From: Solirubrobacterales bacterium
GTDB lineage: Bacteria; Actinomycetota; Thermoleophilia; Solirubrobacterales; Solirubrobacteraceae
Length of the DNA: 51,035 bases
Assembly: GCA_025963965.1 (NCBI GenBank)
Contig: JAOPZS010000031.1
Span: 1 to 51,035, forward strand
Reading direction: 5' to 3'
A program made the translations under genes and the position numbers. Below, piece by piece: positions 42,589-50,964 of this stretch; positions within the stretch are counted from its first letter, which is position 1; every line of letters starts with the position of its first letter. The notes below the pieces were generated by a model. That model ran no database searches and had not been told where the DNA came from. It saw only the letters and a list, made by a program, of their open reading frames with translations.

Positions 42589-43810
42589 GGGAAGCGTGTG
42601 GGACGCTACCGCAGTGACGTCGTTCCAGACCGCGGCCGCAGTCCTGGGCGGGCTGCTCGTTCTCGGATCGCTGCTCTCGGGGCTCGCGCGCCGGAGCATG
42701 CTGTCACTGGCGGCGGTGTTCGTCGTCGCGGGCTTCGTGCTGGGCGAAGGGGCGCTGCACGTCGTCGACTTCAGGGCCAGCTCCGGGCTCGTCCAGGACC
42801 TCGCGACAACGGCGCTGGTCGTGATCCTGTTCCGCGACGGGCTCGAGGTCGACGGGGAGCTGCTGCAGCGCCAGTGGCAGCTGCCGCTGCGAAAGCTGAT
42901 CGTCGCGATGCCGGTCACGGCGGCGATCGTCGCGCTGGTGGCCCACTGGCTGATCGGCCTCTCCTGGGCCGAGGCGTTCCTGCTCGGGGCGCTGCTCTCG
43001 CCCACCGATCCCGTGCTCTCCTCCGGTGTCGTCACCGACCGGCGCGTGCCGCGGGTGATCCGTCATTCGCTGAATCTCGAGTCGGGCCTCAACGACGGGC
43101 TCGCCCTGCCCGCCGTGCTGGCCTTCGCAGCCTCACTCGAAGTCGGCCGCACGGACTTCGTCTGGTGGCACTTCGTGCTCCAGGACATCGGCCTCGGCCT
43201 CGCCTTCGGGCTCGTCTGTGGGCTGGCCGGTTCGCTGCTGATGCCGCGCGCGGGCGCCGCCCGCGCCGGCTCGATCCCCCCTCACCAGCGGGCGCTCTAC
43301 GGCCTCGGCCTCGCGTTTCTCACGTACGGCCTGACCGTGCTGCCCCCGCACGGCAACGGATTCATCGCCGTGTTCGTTGCTGCGATCGTCCTCGGCATCC
43401 GGCGCCCGGACCTGCGCGAGGAGTTCGCCGCCGGGGCCGAGGAGGTCGTCGAGATCGTAAAGCTGGCCGTGTTCGCCGTGTTCGGCTCGCTGTTGACGCT
43501 CCACGGCCTGGCGACCGACGGGTGGGCGGCTGTCGCCGTCGTCGCCGCGACGTTCCTCCTGGCGCGGCCTGTGGCGATCTGGGTGGCGCTCGCGGGAACG
43601 CGCGTCGGCACGTCCGCGAAGGCCTTCATGGCGTGGTTCGGTCCAAAGGGCGTCGCGACGATGGCGTTCTCGCTGCTGATCCTCTCGCGGCAGATCGAAT
43701 CCGGCCGGGAAATCTTCGACATCGCGGCGCTCGCCGTCTTCGTCTCGGTGATCGTCCACGGCCTCACCGAGACACCCGGGATCCGCTGGATCGCCAGGCG
43801 AGCCGCCTGA
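42587..43810 (+). CDS. CPA1 family cation:proton antiporter (NhaP-like)
   Basis: Up to 407 residues with about 12 spans. Characteristic segments are LSLAAVFVVAGFVLGEGALH, LFRDGLEVD, the ALLSPTDPVLSSGVV ion-site motif with its Asp, NLESGLNDGLALP, and MAWFGPKGVATMAFSLLIL near 347. CPA1 members exchange Na+ or K+ for protons at the cell membrane. The longest start, ATG 42587, uses the same CATG as the divergent KdpD-like ATG; GTG codons at 42596 or 42614 are in-frame alternatives and more likely, as the first span begins just after. K+ rather than Na+ as substrate is suggested only by the K+ transport neighbours. Confidence 0.9.
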   Translation: MGSVWDATAVTSFQTAAAVLGGLLVLGSLLSGLARRSMLSLAAVFVVAGFVLGEGALHVVDFRASSGLVQDLATTALVVILFRDGLEVDGELLQRQWQLPLRKLIVAMPVTAAIVALVAHWLIGLSWAEAFLLGALLSPTDPVLSSGVVTDRRVPRVIRHSLNLESGLNDGLALPAVLAFAASLEVGRTDFVWWHFVLQDIGLGLAFGLVCGLAGSLLMPRAGAARAGSIPPHQRALYGLGLAFLTYGLTVLPPHGNGFIAVFVAAIVLGIRRPDLREEFAAGAEEVVEIVKLAVFAVFGSLLTLHGLATDGWAAVAVVAATFLLARPVAIWVALAGTRVGTSAKAFMAWFGPKGVATMAFSLLILSRQIESGREIFDIAALAVFVSVIVHGLTETPGIRWIARRAA

Positions 43811-44167
43811 CCCGCGCGTGCCGGGAGCCCGATCGCGCCATCGGCCCGCCCGCGACGATCCGTGACGTTGATGTGTGGCTCGAGCGGGTAGTCACGAGGT
43901 AGGAAGATCGTGCAAGCGCGCGAATGACGCCGGAGAGCGATGGAGCACCAGCATCAAGATCCTCATGGACGGGCGCCCGCCGCACCGGTGTGGTCGCTCA
44001 CGCTGCCCGCCTGGGCGCAGGGCCCACGGCCGCCCGCAGCAGCGCCGTCGAGCGCCCTGCGCACGAGGATCCTGCGGCGCCTGCGCCGCGGCCGGCACGC
44101 CGGCCAGCCTGCGCGACGCTCCTGAGCAGCGTCCCTCGCGTCGCCTCGCACGACTAGGCTGAGGCGG
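43811..44167. other. 357-base intergenic stretch with no convincing gene
   Basis: It contains a small open frame 43940-44125 (61 codons, with GGAGAG before its ATG) of Pro/Arg/Ala-rich composition typical of chance frames in GC-rich DNA. It also holds a GGCCGGC-AC-GCCGGCC palindrome (44090-44105) and the TAGGCT box before the exchanger gene. I do not call a gene. Confidence 0.5.
44155..44160 (+). promoter_or_regulatory. Putative -10 box (TAGGCT) for leaderless exchanger gene
   Basis: TAGGCT ends 7 bases before the GTG start at 44168, which lacks a normal ribosome site spacing. It supports that GTG as the start. Confidence 0.4.
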
Positions 44168-45241
44168 GTGCCGCGCCTGTACTACTTGGGCGGCTTCGTC
44201 CCGGCGGCGGTGATCCTCGACCTGCTGGGCGTTTCCGCGTCGCTCGTGTTCGTCTCCTCCGCGCTCGGCGTGATCCCGGCGGCGGCGCTGATGAGCGACG
44301 CGACAGAGCAGCTCGCCGAGCACTCGGGACCAAGCGTGGCAGGGCTGCTGAACGTCACGTTCGGCAACGCCCCGGAGCTGATCATCGCCGTCTTCGCCCT
44401 CGCCGACGGGCTGCAGGAGGTCGTCAAGGCCTCGCTCGTCGGCTCGGTGATCGGCAACGCCCTGCTCGTCCTGGGGGCGGCGATGCTCGCCGGCGGCCGG
44501 CGGCACCCCGTGCAGCGCTTCGGCGTCGGCGCCGCGCGCGTGCAGGCGATCACGCTCGTCGCCGGCGTCGGCGCGCTCGTCGTGCCGTCGGTGGTGCGGC
44601 TGGCGCAGGGCTCTCCCCTGCCCGCTGTCGACGACCCGCGCCAGTCCTTCGGCAGCGACCTGGAGACCCTGTCGATCGTCGTCGCCTTCGTGTTGATCCT
44701 CGCCTACGTCGCCAGCCTGCTCGCCTCGTTGCGCGGGGGGCGCGGGGGCCCGTCGGCCGAGCAGGATCGCGAGCAGCCACGGTGGTCGCGCCGAAAGGCG
44801 CTGGCGGTGCTGGGCGCCGCCTCCCTGCTCGTCGCCGTCGCCAGCGACACGCTGGTCGGCTCGGTCGAGCACGCCTCCAGCCAGATCGGTCTCTCGCAGT
44901 TCTTCATCGGGCTGATCGTCGTGGCGATCGTCGGCAACGCCGCCGAGCACTGGGTCGCGGTCGTCGCGGCGGTGCGCGACAAGATGGACCTGACGATCAG
45001 CATCGCCGTCGGCTCCGCCGCGCAGGTCGGGATGTTCCTGGCCCCGGTCGTGGTGCTCCTCTCGTTCCTGATCGGGCCGGCGCCGATGGCGATGGTGTTC
45101 AACGGCTATGAGCTCGTGGCGCTCGCCCTCGCGGCGCTGCTCGCCGCGGCGCTGACGGCACGGGGCCGCTCGACGGCCCGCTCGGGCGTCGCGCTGCTCA
45201 CGCTCTACTCCGCACTGGCGATCCTCTCGGCGCTCGCCTGA
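44168..45241 (+). CDS. Calcium/proton exchanger (CaCA superfamily, CAX type)
   Basis: A 357-residue exchanger with about 11 spans. The two alpha repeats are visible: VTFGNAPELIIAVFALADGL near 63-82 and IVGNAAEHWVAVVAAVRDKM near 256-275, each with the Gly-Asn-Ala-x-Glu core and essential Glu of CAX proteins. VGSVIGNALLVLGAAMLAGG and ISIAVGSAAQVGMFLAPVVVLLS complete the repeats. It would export Ca2+ in exchange for protons. A short acidic/basic linker near 195-205 separates the halves. It starts at GTG 44168. It converges on corA with a 12-base gap. Confidence 0.93.
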   Translation: MPRLYYLGGFVPAAVILDLLGVSASLVFVSSALGVIPAAALMSDATEQLAEHSGPSVAGLLNVTFGNAPELIIAVFALADGLQEVVKASLVGSVIGNALLVLGAAMLAGGRRHPVQRFGVGAARVQAITLVAGVGALVVPSVVRLAQGSPLPAVDDPRQSFGSDLETLSIVVAFVLILAYVASLLASLRGGRGGPSAEQDREQPRWSRRKALAVLGAASLLVAVASDTLVGSVEHASSQIGLSQFFIGLIVVAIVGNAAEHWVAVVAAVRDKMDLTISIAVGSAAQVGMFLAPVVVLLSFLIGPAPMAMVFNGYELVALALAALLAAALTARGRSTARSGVALLTLYSALAILSALA

Positions 45242-45257
45242 GCGGGCCGGGGCTCAG
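45238..45257. terminator. Convergent hairpin containing both stop codons (exchanger/corA)
   Basis: CTGAGC (45238-45243), an 8-base loop, GCTCAG (45252-45257). The plus stop TGA (45239-45241) and the complement of the corA stop (45254-45256) lie in the arms, as at 8606-8623. Confidence 0.4.
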
Positions 45258-46258
45258 ATCCAGCCGCGGCGCTTGAAGAAGCGGATCAGCACCAGGCACG
45301 TGGCGAGCAGGCTGCCGAGGCCGAACACGAAGAACGTCCACGTCGGCGCGATCGCGCTCGTCACCAGCCAGCCGAAGTTCATGCCGAAGAAGCCCGTGAT
45401 GAACGACAGCGGGAGGAAGACCGTGCCGACGATCGCCAGCTGCTTCATCACCTCGTTCTGGCGGTTGCTGACGGTCGAGAGGTACAGGTCGGTGCTGCCG
45501 CTGAGCAGATCGCGGTAGGAGTCGATCAGGTCGGAGATGCGGATCAGGTGGTCGTACACGTCGCGAAAGTAGTCACGCTCGTCGAGCTCGAGACCGGGTA
45601 GCTCGGCGAGCTGGTCGATCGAGCGCGCGAACAGGTCGCGCTGCGGCGTGACGACCTTTCGCATTCCGACCAGCGTGCGCTTCATCGCGAACAGCCGTTG
45701 CAGCTGCTCGTCGGTCGGCCCGGCGAGGATCGCGTCCTCGAGCTCGTCGATCTGCTCGTCCATGCGAGCGAGCGGCGGGAAGAAGCTGTCGGTGAGCGCG
45801 TCGAAGACGCGGTAGATGAGGAACTGCTCGCTGTGGAGCACCTGGCCCTCCAGGCGCGAGAGCTGCTCTGCCAGCGCCGGCAGCGGATCCTGGTGCACCG
45901 TCACGAGGTATTTGCCGGAGACGAACATCTGCACCTCCTGCAGGTGGGGATCCTCGGCGTCGTCGACCCGCGCCCCGTAGAACACCATGAAGATGTAGTC
46001 GCCGTAGCGGTCCAGCTTCGGCCGCTGCCCGAAGTGCAGGGTGTCCTCGAGCGCGAGCGGATGAAAGCCGAAGATCTCGCGCAGTCGCTCGATCTCGTGC
46101 TCACTCGGCGCCGTCAGATCCAGCCAGAAGAAGTGGTCGCCGGCCAGGTGCTCCTTGATCGCCTTCTCGTCGAGCGAGCTGAAGCACGGCACTGTGAAGC
46201 TGAAGCCGCACTCGGCGGCGCGATCGGGGTGTTCATCTTTCGCCTTGCCTACGGCCAT
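45254..46258 (-). CDS. corA: CorA family magnesium/cobalt transporter
   Basis: About 334 residues. A soluble N-terminal domain (FFWLDLTAPSEHEIERLREI, HPLALEDTLHFGQRPKLDRY) and a long stalk helix (AILAGPTDEQLQRLFAMKR onward) precede two C-terminal spans. The signature FFGMNFGW ends the first span at LSFITGFFGMNFGW, and a basic RFFKRRGWI tail closes the protein. It forms a pentameric Mg2+ channel in known members. The ATG at 46258 is preferred over one four codons upstream because a TATGTT box ends 7 bases before it. It converges on the Ca2+ exchanger and lies downstream of kdpFABC, 54 bases after the kdpB end on the same strand. Confidence 0.94.
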   Translation of the reverse strand: MAVGKAKDEHPDRAAECGFSFTVPCFSSLDEKAIKEHLAGDHFFWLDLTAPSEHEIERLREIFGFHPLALEDTLHFGQRPKLDRYGDYIFMVFYGARVDDAEDPHLQEVQMFVSGKYLVTVHQDPLPALAEQLSRLEGQVLHSEQFLIYRVFDALTDSFFPPLARMDEQIDELEDAILAGPTDEQLQRLFAMKRTLVGMRKVVTPQRDLFARSIDQLAELPGLELDERDYFRDVYDHLIRISDLIDSYRDLLSGSTDLYLSTVSNRQNEVMKQLAIVGTVFLPLSFITGFFGMNFGWLVTSAIAPTWTFFVFGLGSLLATCLVLIRFFKRRGWI

Positions 46259-46265
46259 CAACGGA

Positions 46266-46271
46266 AACATA
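46266..46271 (-). promoter_or_regulatory. Putative -10 box (TATGTT) for leaderless corA
   Basis: TATGTT on the minus strand ends 7 bases before the ATG at 46258. It includes the first bases of the upstream alternative ATG, which argues against that earlier start. Confidence 0.35.
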
Positions 46272-46312
46272 CGGCCAGTCCCGGGCGACAGCGCGAGATG
46301 GCCGGGCCCAGC

Positions 46313-48406
46313 TCAGGCCCCGAGCAGGTTGTGCACGATCAGGTCGATCAGCTTGATGCCGATGAACGGCGCGATGATCCCACCGAGCCCGTAGATCAGC
46401 AGGTTGCGGCGCAGCAGCGCGCTCGCCCCGATCGGCCGGTAGCGGACACCGCGCAGCGACAGCGGAATCAGCAGCGGGATCACGATGGCGTTGAAGATGA
46501 TCGCGGAGACGATCGCGCTGCGCGGCGAGCCCAGCCCCATGACGTTGAGCACGTGCAGCGGGCCCTTCGACCCGGACCCCGCCCCCCCGACCGCGTAAGT
46601 GCCGATGAAGACGGCGGGCAGGATCGCGAAGTACTTCGCGACGTCGTTGGCGATCGAGAAGGTCGTCAGCGCGCCGCGGGTGATCAGGAGCTGCTTGCCG
46701 ACCTCGACGATCTCGATCAGCTTCGTCGGGTTGGAGTCGAGGTCGACCATGTTGCCCGCCTCGCGCGCCGCCTGGGTGCCTGTGTTCATGGCGACGCCGA
46801 CGTCGGCCTGCGCGAGCGCCGGTGCGTCGTTGGTGCCGTCACCCGTCATCGCGACGAGCCGCCCGTCGGCCTGCTGCTCGCGGATCAGGGCGAGCTTGCG
46901 CTCCGGTGTGGCTTCCGAGAGGAAGTCGTCGACGCCGGACTCCTCGGCGATCTTCGCGGCGGTCAGGCGGTTGTCGCCGGTGACCATGACCGTCTTGATG
47001 CCCATCGCGCGCAGCTGGTCGAAGCGCGCCTTCATGCCCTCCTTGATCGTGTCCTTGAGGTAGACCACGCCGACGATCTGGGTGTCCCGGGAGACGGCCA
47101 GGGGCGTGCCGCCCTCGCGCCCGATGCGATCGAGCTGCTGCTGCAGCTCCGGCGGCGCCGCGCCGCCTTCGCGGATCACCATGTCGACGATCGAGTCGCC
47201 TGCGCCCTTGCGCAGCTGGTGCCCGTCGTAGTCGACTCCGCTCATCCGCGTCTGGGCCGTGAACGGGACGAACTCGGCCTGGATCGAGGCCATGTCGTGC
47301 TCGCGGATGCCGTACTGCTTGGCGAGCACCACGATCGAGCGTCCCTCGGGGGTCTCGTCGGCCAGCGAGGCGAGCTGCGCGACCTCGGCGAGCTCGGACT
47401 CTGCGACGCCGGGCATCGGGATGAACTCGGAGGCCAGGCGGTTGCCGATCGTGATCGTGCCGGTCTTGTCGAGCAGCAGCACGTCGACGTCGCCGGAGGC
47501 CTCAACGGCGCGACCGGACAGCGCCAGGACGTTGCGCCTCACGAGCCGGTCCATACCGGCGATGCCGATCGCGCTGAGCAGGGCGCCGATCGTCGTCGGG
47601 ATCAAGGCGACGAGCAGCGCGATCAGGGTCGTCTCGGAGATCGACGTGCCGGCGAACAGCCCGAACGGCCGCAGCGTCACGACCACGATCATGAAGATCA
47701 GCGTGAGCGCGGCGAGCAGGATGTTCAGCGCGACCTCGTTCGGAGTCTTGCGCCGCTCGGCGCCCTCGACGAGCGCGATCATGCGGTCGAGGAAGGAGTG
47801 GCCGGGCTCCTGGGTGATTTCGACTTCGATCCGATCGGAGGTGACCCGCGTGCCCCCGGTCACAGCGCTGCGGTCGCCGCCGGACTCACGAATCACCGGC
47901 GCAGACTCGCCCGTGATCGCCGACTCGTCCACCGTCGCGATGCCCTCGATCACGGTGCCGTCGCCGGGGATCAGCTCGCCGGCCGGGACTACCACGATGT
48001 CGCCGCGCGTCAGCTCCGCGGCCGCCTTGCTGGAGCCGTCGCGCATCTGCGCCACGGTGTCCTTGCGCATCGACCGCAGCGTGTCGGCCTGGGCCCGGCC
48101 GCGACCCTCGGCGAAGGCCTCCGCCATGTTGGCGAAGATGACCGTCAGCCACAGCCACACGGCGATCACGAACGTGTACCAGGCGGGCTCGCTGCCTCCG
48201 CCCAGCGGCTTGCCGCCGAACGCCTGGATCAGCCACGTGACGGTCGTGATCACCGAGCAGATCTCGACGACGAACATCACGGGGTTGCGAACCTGCACGC
48301 GCGGGTCGAGCTTCTTGAGGCTGTCGAGGAGCGCGCGGCGCACGATGTCACCCTGGAAGAGCGAGATCGCCTTGCGCTCGTGGGCCGCCGGTATCTGCTC
48401 GGGCAT
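46313..48406 (-). CDS. kdpB: Potassium-transporting ATPase subunit B
   Basis: A 697-residue P-type ATPase subunit driving K+ uptake by the Kdp complex. The phosphorylated Asp is at about 313 in [14 protein letters not shown]. Other motifs: the actuator TGES ([13 protein letters not shown]), [46 protein letters not shown] and [20 protein letters not shown]. KdpB Asp and Lys in [16 protein letters not shown], needed for ion coupling, are present. The ATG at 48406 shares a base with the kdpC stop (TGATG). Gene order on the minus strand is F-A-C-B rather than the usual F-A-B-C, since kdpC lies between kdpA and kdpB. Confidence 0.97.
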   Translation of the reverse strand: MPEQIPAAHERKAISLFQGDIVRRALLDSLKKLDPRVQVRNPVMFVVEICSVITTVTWLIQAFGGKPLGGGSEPAWYTFVIAVWLWLTVIFANMAEAFAEGRGRAQADTLRSMRKDTVAQMRDGSSKAAAELTRGDIVVVPAGELIPGDGTVIEGIATVDESAITGESAPVIRESGGDRSAVTGGTRVTSDRIEVEITQEPGHSFLDRMIALVEGAERRKTPNEVALNILLAALTLIFMIVVVTLRPFGLFAGTSISETTLIALLVALIPTTIGALLSAIGIAGMDRLVRRNVLALSGRAVEASGDVDVLLLDKTGTITIGNRLASEFIPMPGVAESELAEVAQLASLADETPEGRSIVVLAKQYGIREHDMASIQAEFVPFTAQTRMSGVDYDGHQLRKGAGDSIVDMVIREGGAAPPELQQQLDRIGREGGTPLAVSRDTQIVGVVYLKDTIKEGMKARFDQLRAMGIKTVMVTGDNRLTAAKIAEESGVDDFLSEATPERKLALIREQQADGRLVAMTGDGTNDAPALAQADVGVAMNTGTQAAREAGNMVDLDSNPTKLIEIVEVGKQLLITRGALTTFSIANDVAKYFAILPAVFIGTYAVGGAGSGSKGPLHVLNVMGLGSPRSAIVSAIIFNAIVIPLLIPLSLRGVRYRPIGASALLRRNLLIYGLGGIIAPFIGIKLIDLIVHNLLGA

Positions 48407-49068
48407 CAATGCGCTCCTCCGCCGAGGCGGTCGAGGGCCAGGTTCAGCTCGAGCACGTTGACGCCGCGCTCACCGGAGAACCCGAGCCCGCGCGAGTCGG
48501 TGTACGTGGCGATCAGCGCATTCACCGCGCCGAGCGACAGCCCTCGCTTGGCGGCGATCCGGTGCCCCTGGATCCACGCGTTCGCCTGGGAGATTTCCGG
48601 GTCGAGGTTCGAGCCGGAGGTGTTCACGGCGTCGACGGGTATCTGGGCTGCCGTCAGGCCCGGGTCGTAGGGCCTGTTCAGTTCGAGGTATTCCTTGATG
48701 TTCGCTTCGTCGTCTTCCTTGGTCACCTTGTCGTTCGGCCCGCGGTTGGAGAACGCGCTGGCCGCAGCGTTGTATTCGCCGCCTTCCGTGGCCGACGGGC
48801 GCGACTGGAAGTAGCGCGCGTTGGCTTCGGTGACGAGTTCTCCTTCTGCTTCCTTTGGCTTGCCGTTCTTTTCGAGCACCGGCGACTTGAAGCTCTGGCC
48901 GATGATCTTCGAGCCGACCAGCTTGCCGTTCGCGTAGACCTTCTGGCCGTTCGCGTTGCCCGGGAAGGCGACCTGGCTGACCCCTGTGATCAGGAGCGGG
49001 TAGACGAGCCCGAGCAGGACCGTGAAGACGACGATCGCGATGGCCGAAGTGACGACGTCGCGGCGCAT
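48406..49068 (-). CDS. kdpC: Potassium-transporting ATPase subunit C
   Basis: A 220-residue single-span subunit of the Kdp complex, N-terminal span [20 protein letters not shown], then the GSKIIGQSF motif, [30 protein letters not shown] and a final [19 protein letters not shown]. It is longer than the usual 190 residues because of an insertion around [20 protein letters not shown]. The ATG follows the kdpA stop by one base and its stop overlaps the kdpB ATG. KdpC stabilises the complex and aids ATP binding by KdpB. Confidence 0.96.
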   Translation of the reverse strand: MRRDVVTSAIAIVVFTVLLGLVYPLLITGVSQVAFPGNANGQKVYANGKLVGSKIIGQSFKSPVLEKNGKPKEAEGELVTEANARYFQSRPSATEGGEYNAAASAFSNRGPNDKVTKEDDEANIKEYLELNRPYDPGLTAAQIPVDAVNTSGSNLDPEISQANAWIQGHRIAAKRGLSLGAVNALIATYTDSRGLGFSGERGVNVLELNLALDRLGGGAH

Positions 49069-49069
49069 C

Positions 49070-50842
49070 TCAGTAGAGGTGTCCGGTCAGGCCCTGGACC
49101 ACCGGTCCGAGCAGCAGGGCGGGAAAGAACGTCAGCGCGCCGACGAGGATCACGACGCCGATCAGCAGCACGGCGAACGTCGGGTTGTCGGTGCGCATCG
49201 TGCCTAGCCCGACGGGGGTTATGCGCTTGCCGGCCAGCGCGCCCGCGACGGCGAGTGCGAACAGGATCGGCCCGTAGCGCGCGAACAGCATCACGAGCCC
49301 GCCGAGCACGTCGGCGAAAGTGACGCCGTGTGAGCCGGCGTTGCCGGCATTCGGCTGGATGAAGCCCGTGTAGCCGGCGAAGGCGGAGCCGTTGTTGTTG
49401 GCCTGGGAGAGGTAGGCGTAGAAGCTCTCGGAGAAGCCCTGCGGCCCCTTGCCCAGTTCGGAGATCGACGCCCGGCCACCTTTCGTCGCGACTGCCAGGG
49501 CGGTCGCGAACAGGGCCGCCAGCGGCGTGATCAGGATCCCGAGGCCGGCGAGCTTGATCTCCCTGGCCTCGAGCTTCTTGCCGAGCCACTCAGGCGTGCG
49601 GCCCACCATCAGACCGCCGATGAACACCGCCAGCAGCACGTAGAGCAGGATCGAGTAGAGGCCCGTGCCGACGCCGCCAAAGATCACCTCGCTGGCGGAC
49701 AGGTTGGCGAAGGGCACGGCGCCGCCGATGCCCGTGAACGACTCGATCGCGCTGTTGACGGCGCCGCACGAGGTGACGGTTGTGACGACGTCGAACAGCG
49801 CCGACCCGGCGATGCCGAAGCGCTGCTCCTTGCCTTCCAGGTTGCCGCCCGTGGAGCCGGCGATCGCGTGCGTGTGCAGCCCGGCGGCGTGCTGTGCCGG
49901 AGAGCCGTGAGCCTCGGCGACGTAGGCGACGACGACGGCGCCGAGGAACATCAACATCATCGTTCCGTAGATCGCGTAGCCCTGACGGCGGTTGCCGGTC
50001 ATCCGGCCGAACATGAACACGAGCGCCGCCGGGATGATCAGCACGAGCAGCATCTCGAAGAAGTTGGTGAAGCCGGTCGGGTTTTCGAACGGGTGCGCCG
50101 AGTTGACGTTGAAGAAGCCGCCGCCGTTGGTGCCGAGCATCTTGATCGAGAGCTGCGAGGCGGTCGGGCCCATCGCGATCGTCTGCGTGAGACCGGTGAC
50201 CGTGTGCACGGTCAGGTAGTTGGAGAAGTTCGCGATCACCCCCTGGGAGACGAGGACGATCGCCCCGATGATCGAGATCGGTGCGAGCACGTAGAGGATC
50301 GTGCGCACGATGTCCTGCCAGAAGTTGCCGAGGCTCTTGCCGCTGCGGGAGACGATCCCCCGTACCAGCGCGACCGCCACGACGATGCCGACCCCCGCCG
50401 ACAGCCAGTTCTGCACGGTCAGCCCGATCATCTGGCTGAGGTAGCTCATCGTCGTCTCGCCGCTGTAGAACTGCCAGTTCGTGTTCGTCACGAACGACGA
50501 GACGGTGTTGAACGTGACGTTCCACGGCGCCGACTCGAAGCCCTGCGGATTGACCGAATGAGGAACGAAGAAGGCGTCTTGCGTGCGCAGCACGAGGTAC
50601 AGCAGCAGCCAGCCCGCGAGCGAGAAGATCAACAGGCTCCTGGCGTATGCCTTCCAGTCCTGCTCGCGCCTGGAGTCGACCCGCAGCAACTTGTAGATGA
50701 AGCGCTCGGGCCATCCGAAGACGGGCGTCAGGAACACCCGCTCGCCCGAGTACACCTTCGCCATGTAGGTCCCCAGGGGGAACGCGAGCGCCGACAGCAT
50801 CCCGACGAAGAGCACGATCGTCAGCCAGCCGGCGAAGGTCAC
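49070..50842 (-). CDS. kdpA: Potassium-transporting ATPase subunit A
   Basis: A 590-residue K+-channel-like subunit with about ten spans. Selectivity-filter-like loops include SSFVTNTNWQFYSGE, MLGTNGGGFFNVNSAHPFENPT near 233-254, TSCGAVNSAIESFTGIGG near 362-379 and NNNGSAFAGYTG. FGWPERFIYKLLRVD near 42 and PGMxxDP-like features of the N-terminus are typical. It starts with GTG at 50842, overlapping the kdpF stop as GTGA. It binds and conducts K+ in the KdpFABC uptake pump. Confidence 0.97.
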   Translation of the reverse strand: MTFAGWLTIVLFVGMLSALAFPLGTYMAKVYSGERVFLTPVFGWPERFIYKLLRVDSRREQDWKAYARSLLIFSLAGWLLLYLVLRTQDAFFVPHSVNPQGFESAPWNVTFNTVSSFVTNTNWQFYSGETTMSYLSQMIGLTVQNWLSAGVGIVVAVALVRGIVSRSGKSLGNFWQDIVRTILYVLAPISIIGAIVLVSQGVIANFSNYLTVHTVTGLTQTIAMGPTASQLSIKMLGTNGGGFFNVNSAHPFENPTGFTNFFEMLLVLIIPAALVFMFGRMTGNRRQGYAIYGTMMLMFLGAVVVAYVAEAHGSPAQHAAGLHTHAIAGSTGGNLEGKEQRFGIAGSALFDVVTTVTSCGAVNSAIESFTGIGGAVPFANLSASEVIFGGVGTGLYSILLYVLLAVFIGGLMVGRTPEWLGKKLEAREIKLAGLGILITPLAALFATALAVATKGGRASISELGKGPQGFSESFYAYLSQANNNGSAFAGYTGFIQPNAGNAGSHGVTFADVLGGLVMLFARYGPILFALAVAGALAGKRITPVGLGTMRTDNPTFAVLLIGVVILVGALTFFPALLLGPVVQGLTGHLY

Positions 50843-50964
50843 AGCTTCTCACCGCGGATCAGCGCGTAGAAGAGGTACGCGATCACCAGCACCGAGACGA
50901 CGAGCCCGAAGAAGTCGGCAGCGCTCATGTGCGCGATGAAGGCGCCGACGGGCAGAGAGCTCAT
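50839..50964 (-). CDS. kdpF: Small subunit F of the potassium-transporting ATPase
   Basis: A short single-span protein stabilising the Kdp complex. The core MSAADFFGLVVSVLVIAYLF is followed by YALIRGEKL and a stop overlapping the kdpA GTG. From ATG 50928 it would have 29 residues, the common KdpF length; from ATG 50964 it has 41. The earlier start is preferred, as it overlaps the stop of a preceding small ORF as ATGA, which supports translational coupling, and a GAGGGG lies about 11 bases upstream. It is too short for most gene finders. Confidence 0.88.
   Translation of the reverse strand: MSSLPVGAFIAHMSAADFFGLVVSVLVIAYLFYALIRGEKL

Noticed and set aside
44090-44105. GGCCGGC-AC-GCCGGCC palindrome as a terminator
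   Set aside because: No gene ends next to it; it lies in the middle of a gap and such palindromes are common at this GC content.
43940-44125. Small ORF of 61 codons with a GGAGAG site
   Set aside because: Pro/Arg/Ala-rich chance-like composition and overlapping frames of equal quality; kept only as a note.
45698-48670. A 990-codon plus-strand open frame across corA, kdpB and kdpC
   Set aside because: It crosses three well-supported genes on the other strand and has the Arg/Asp/Gln/His-rich composition of a shadow frame.
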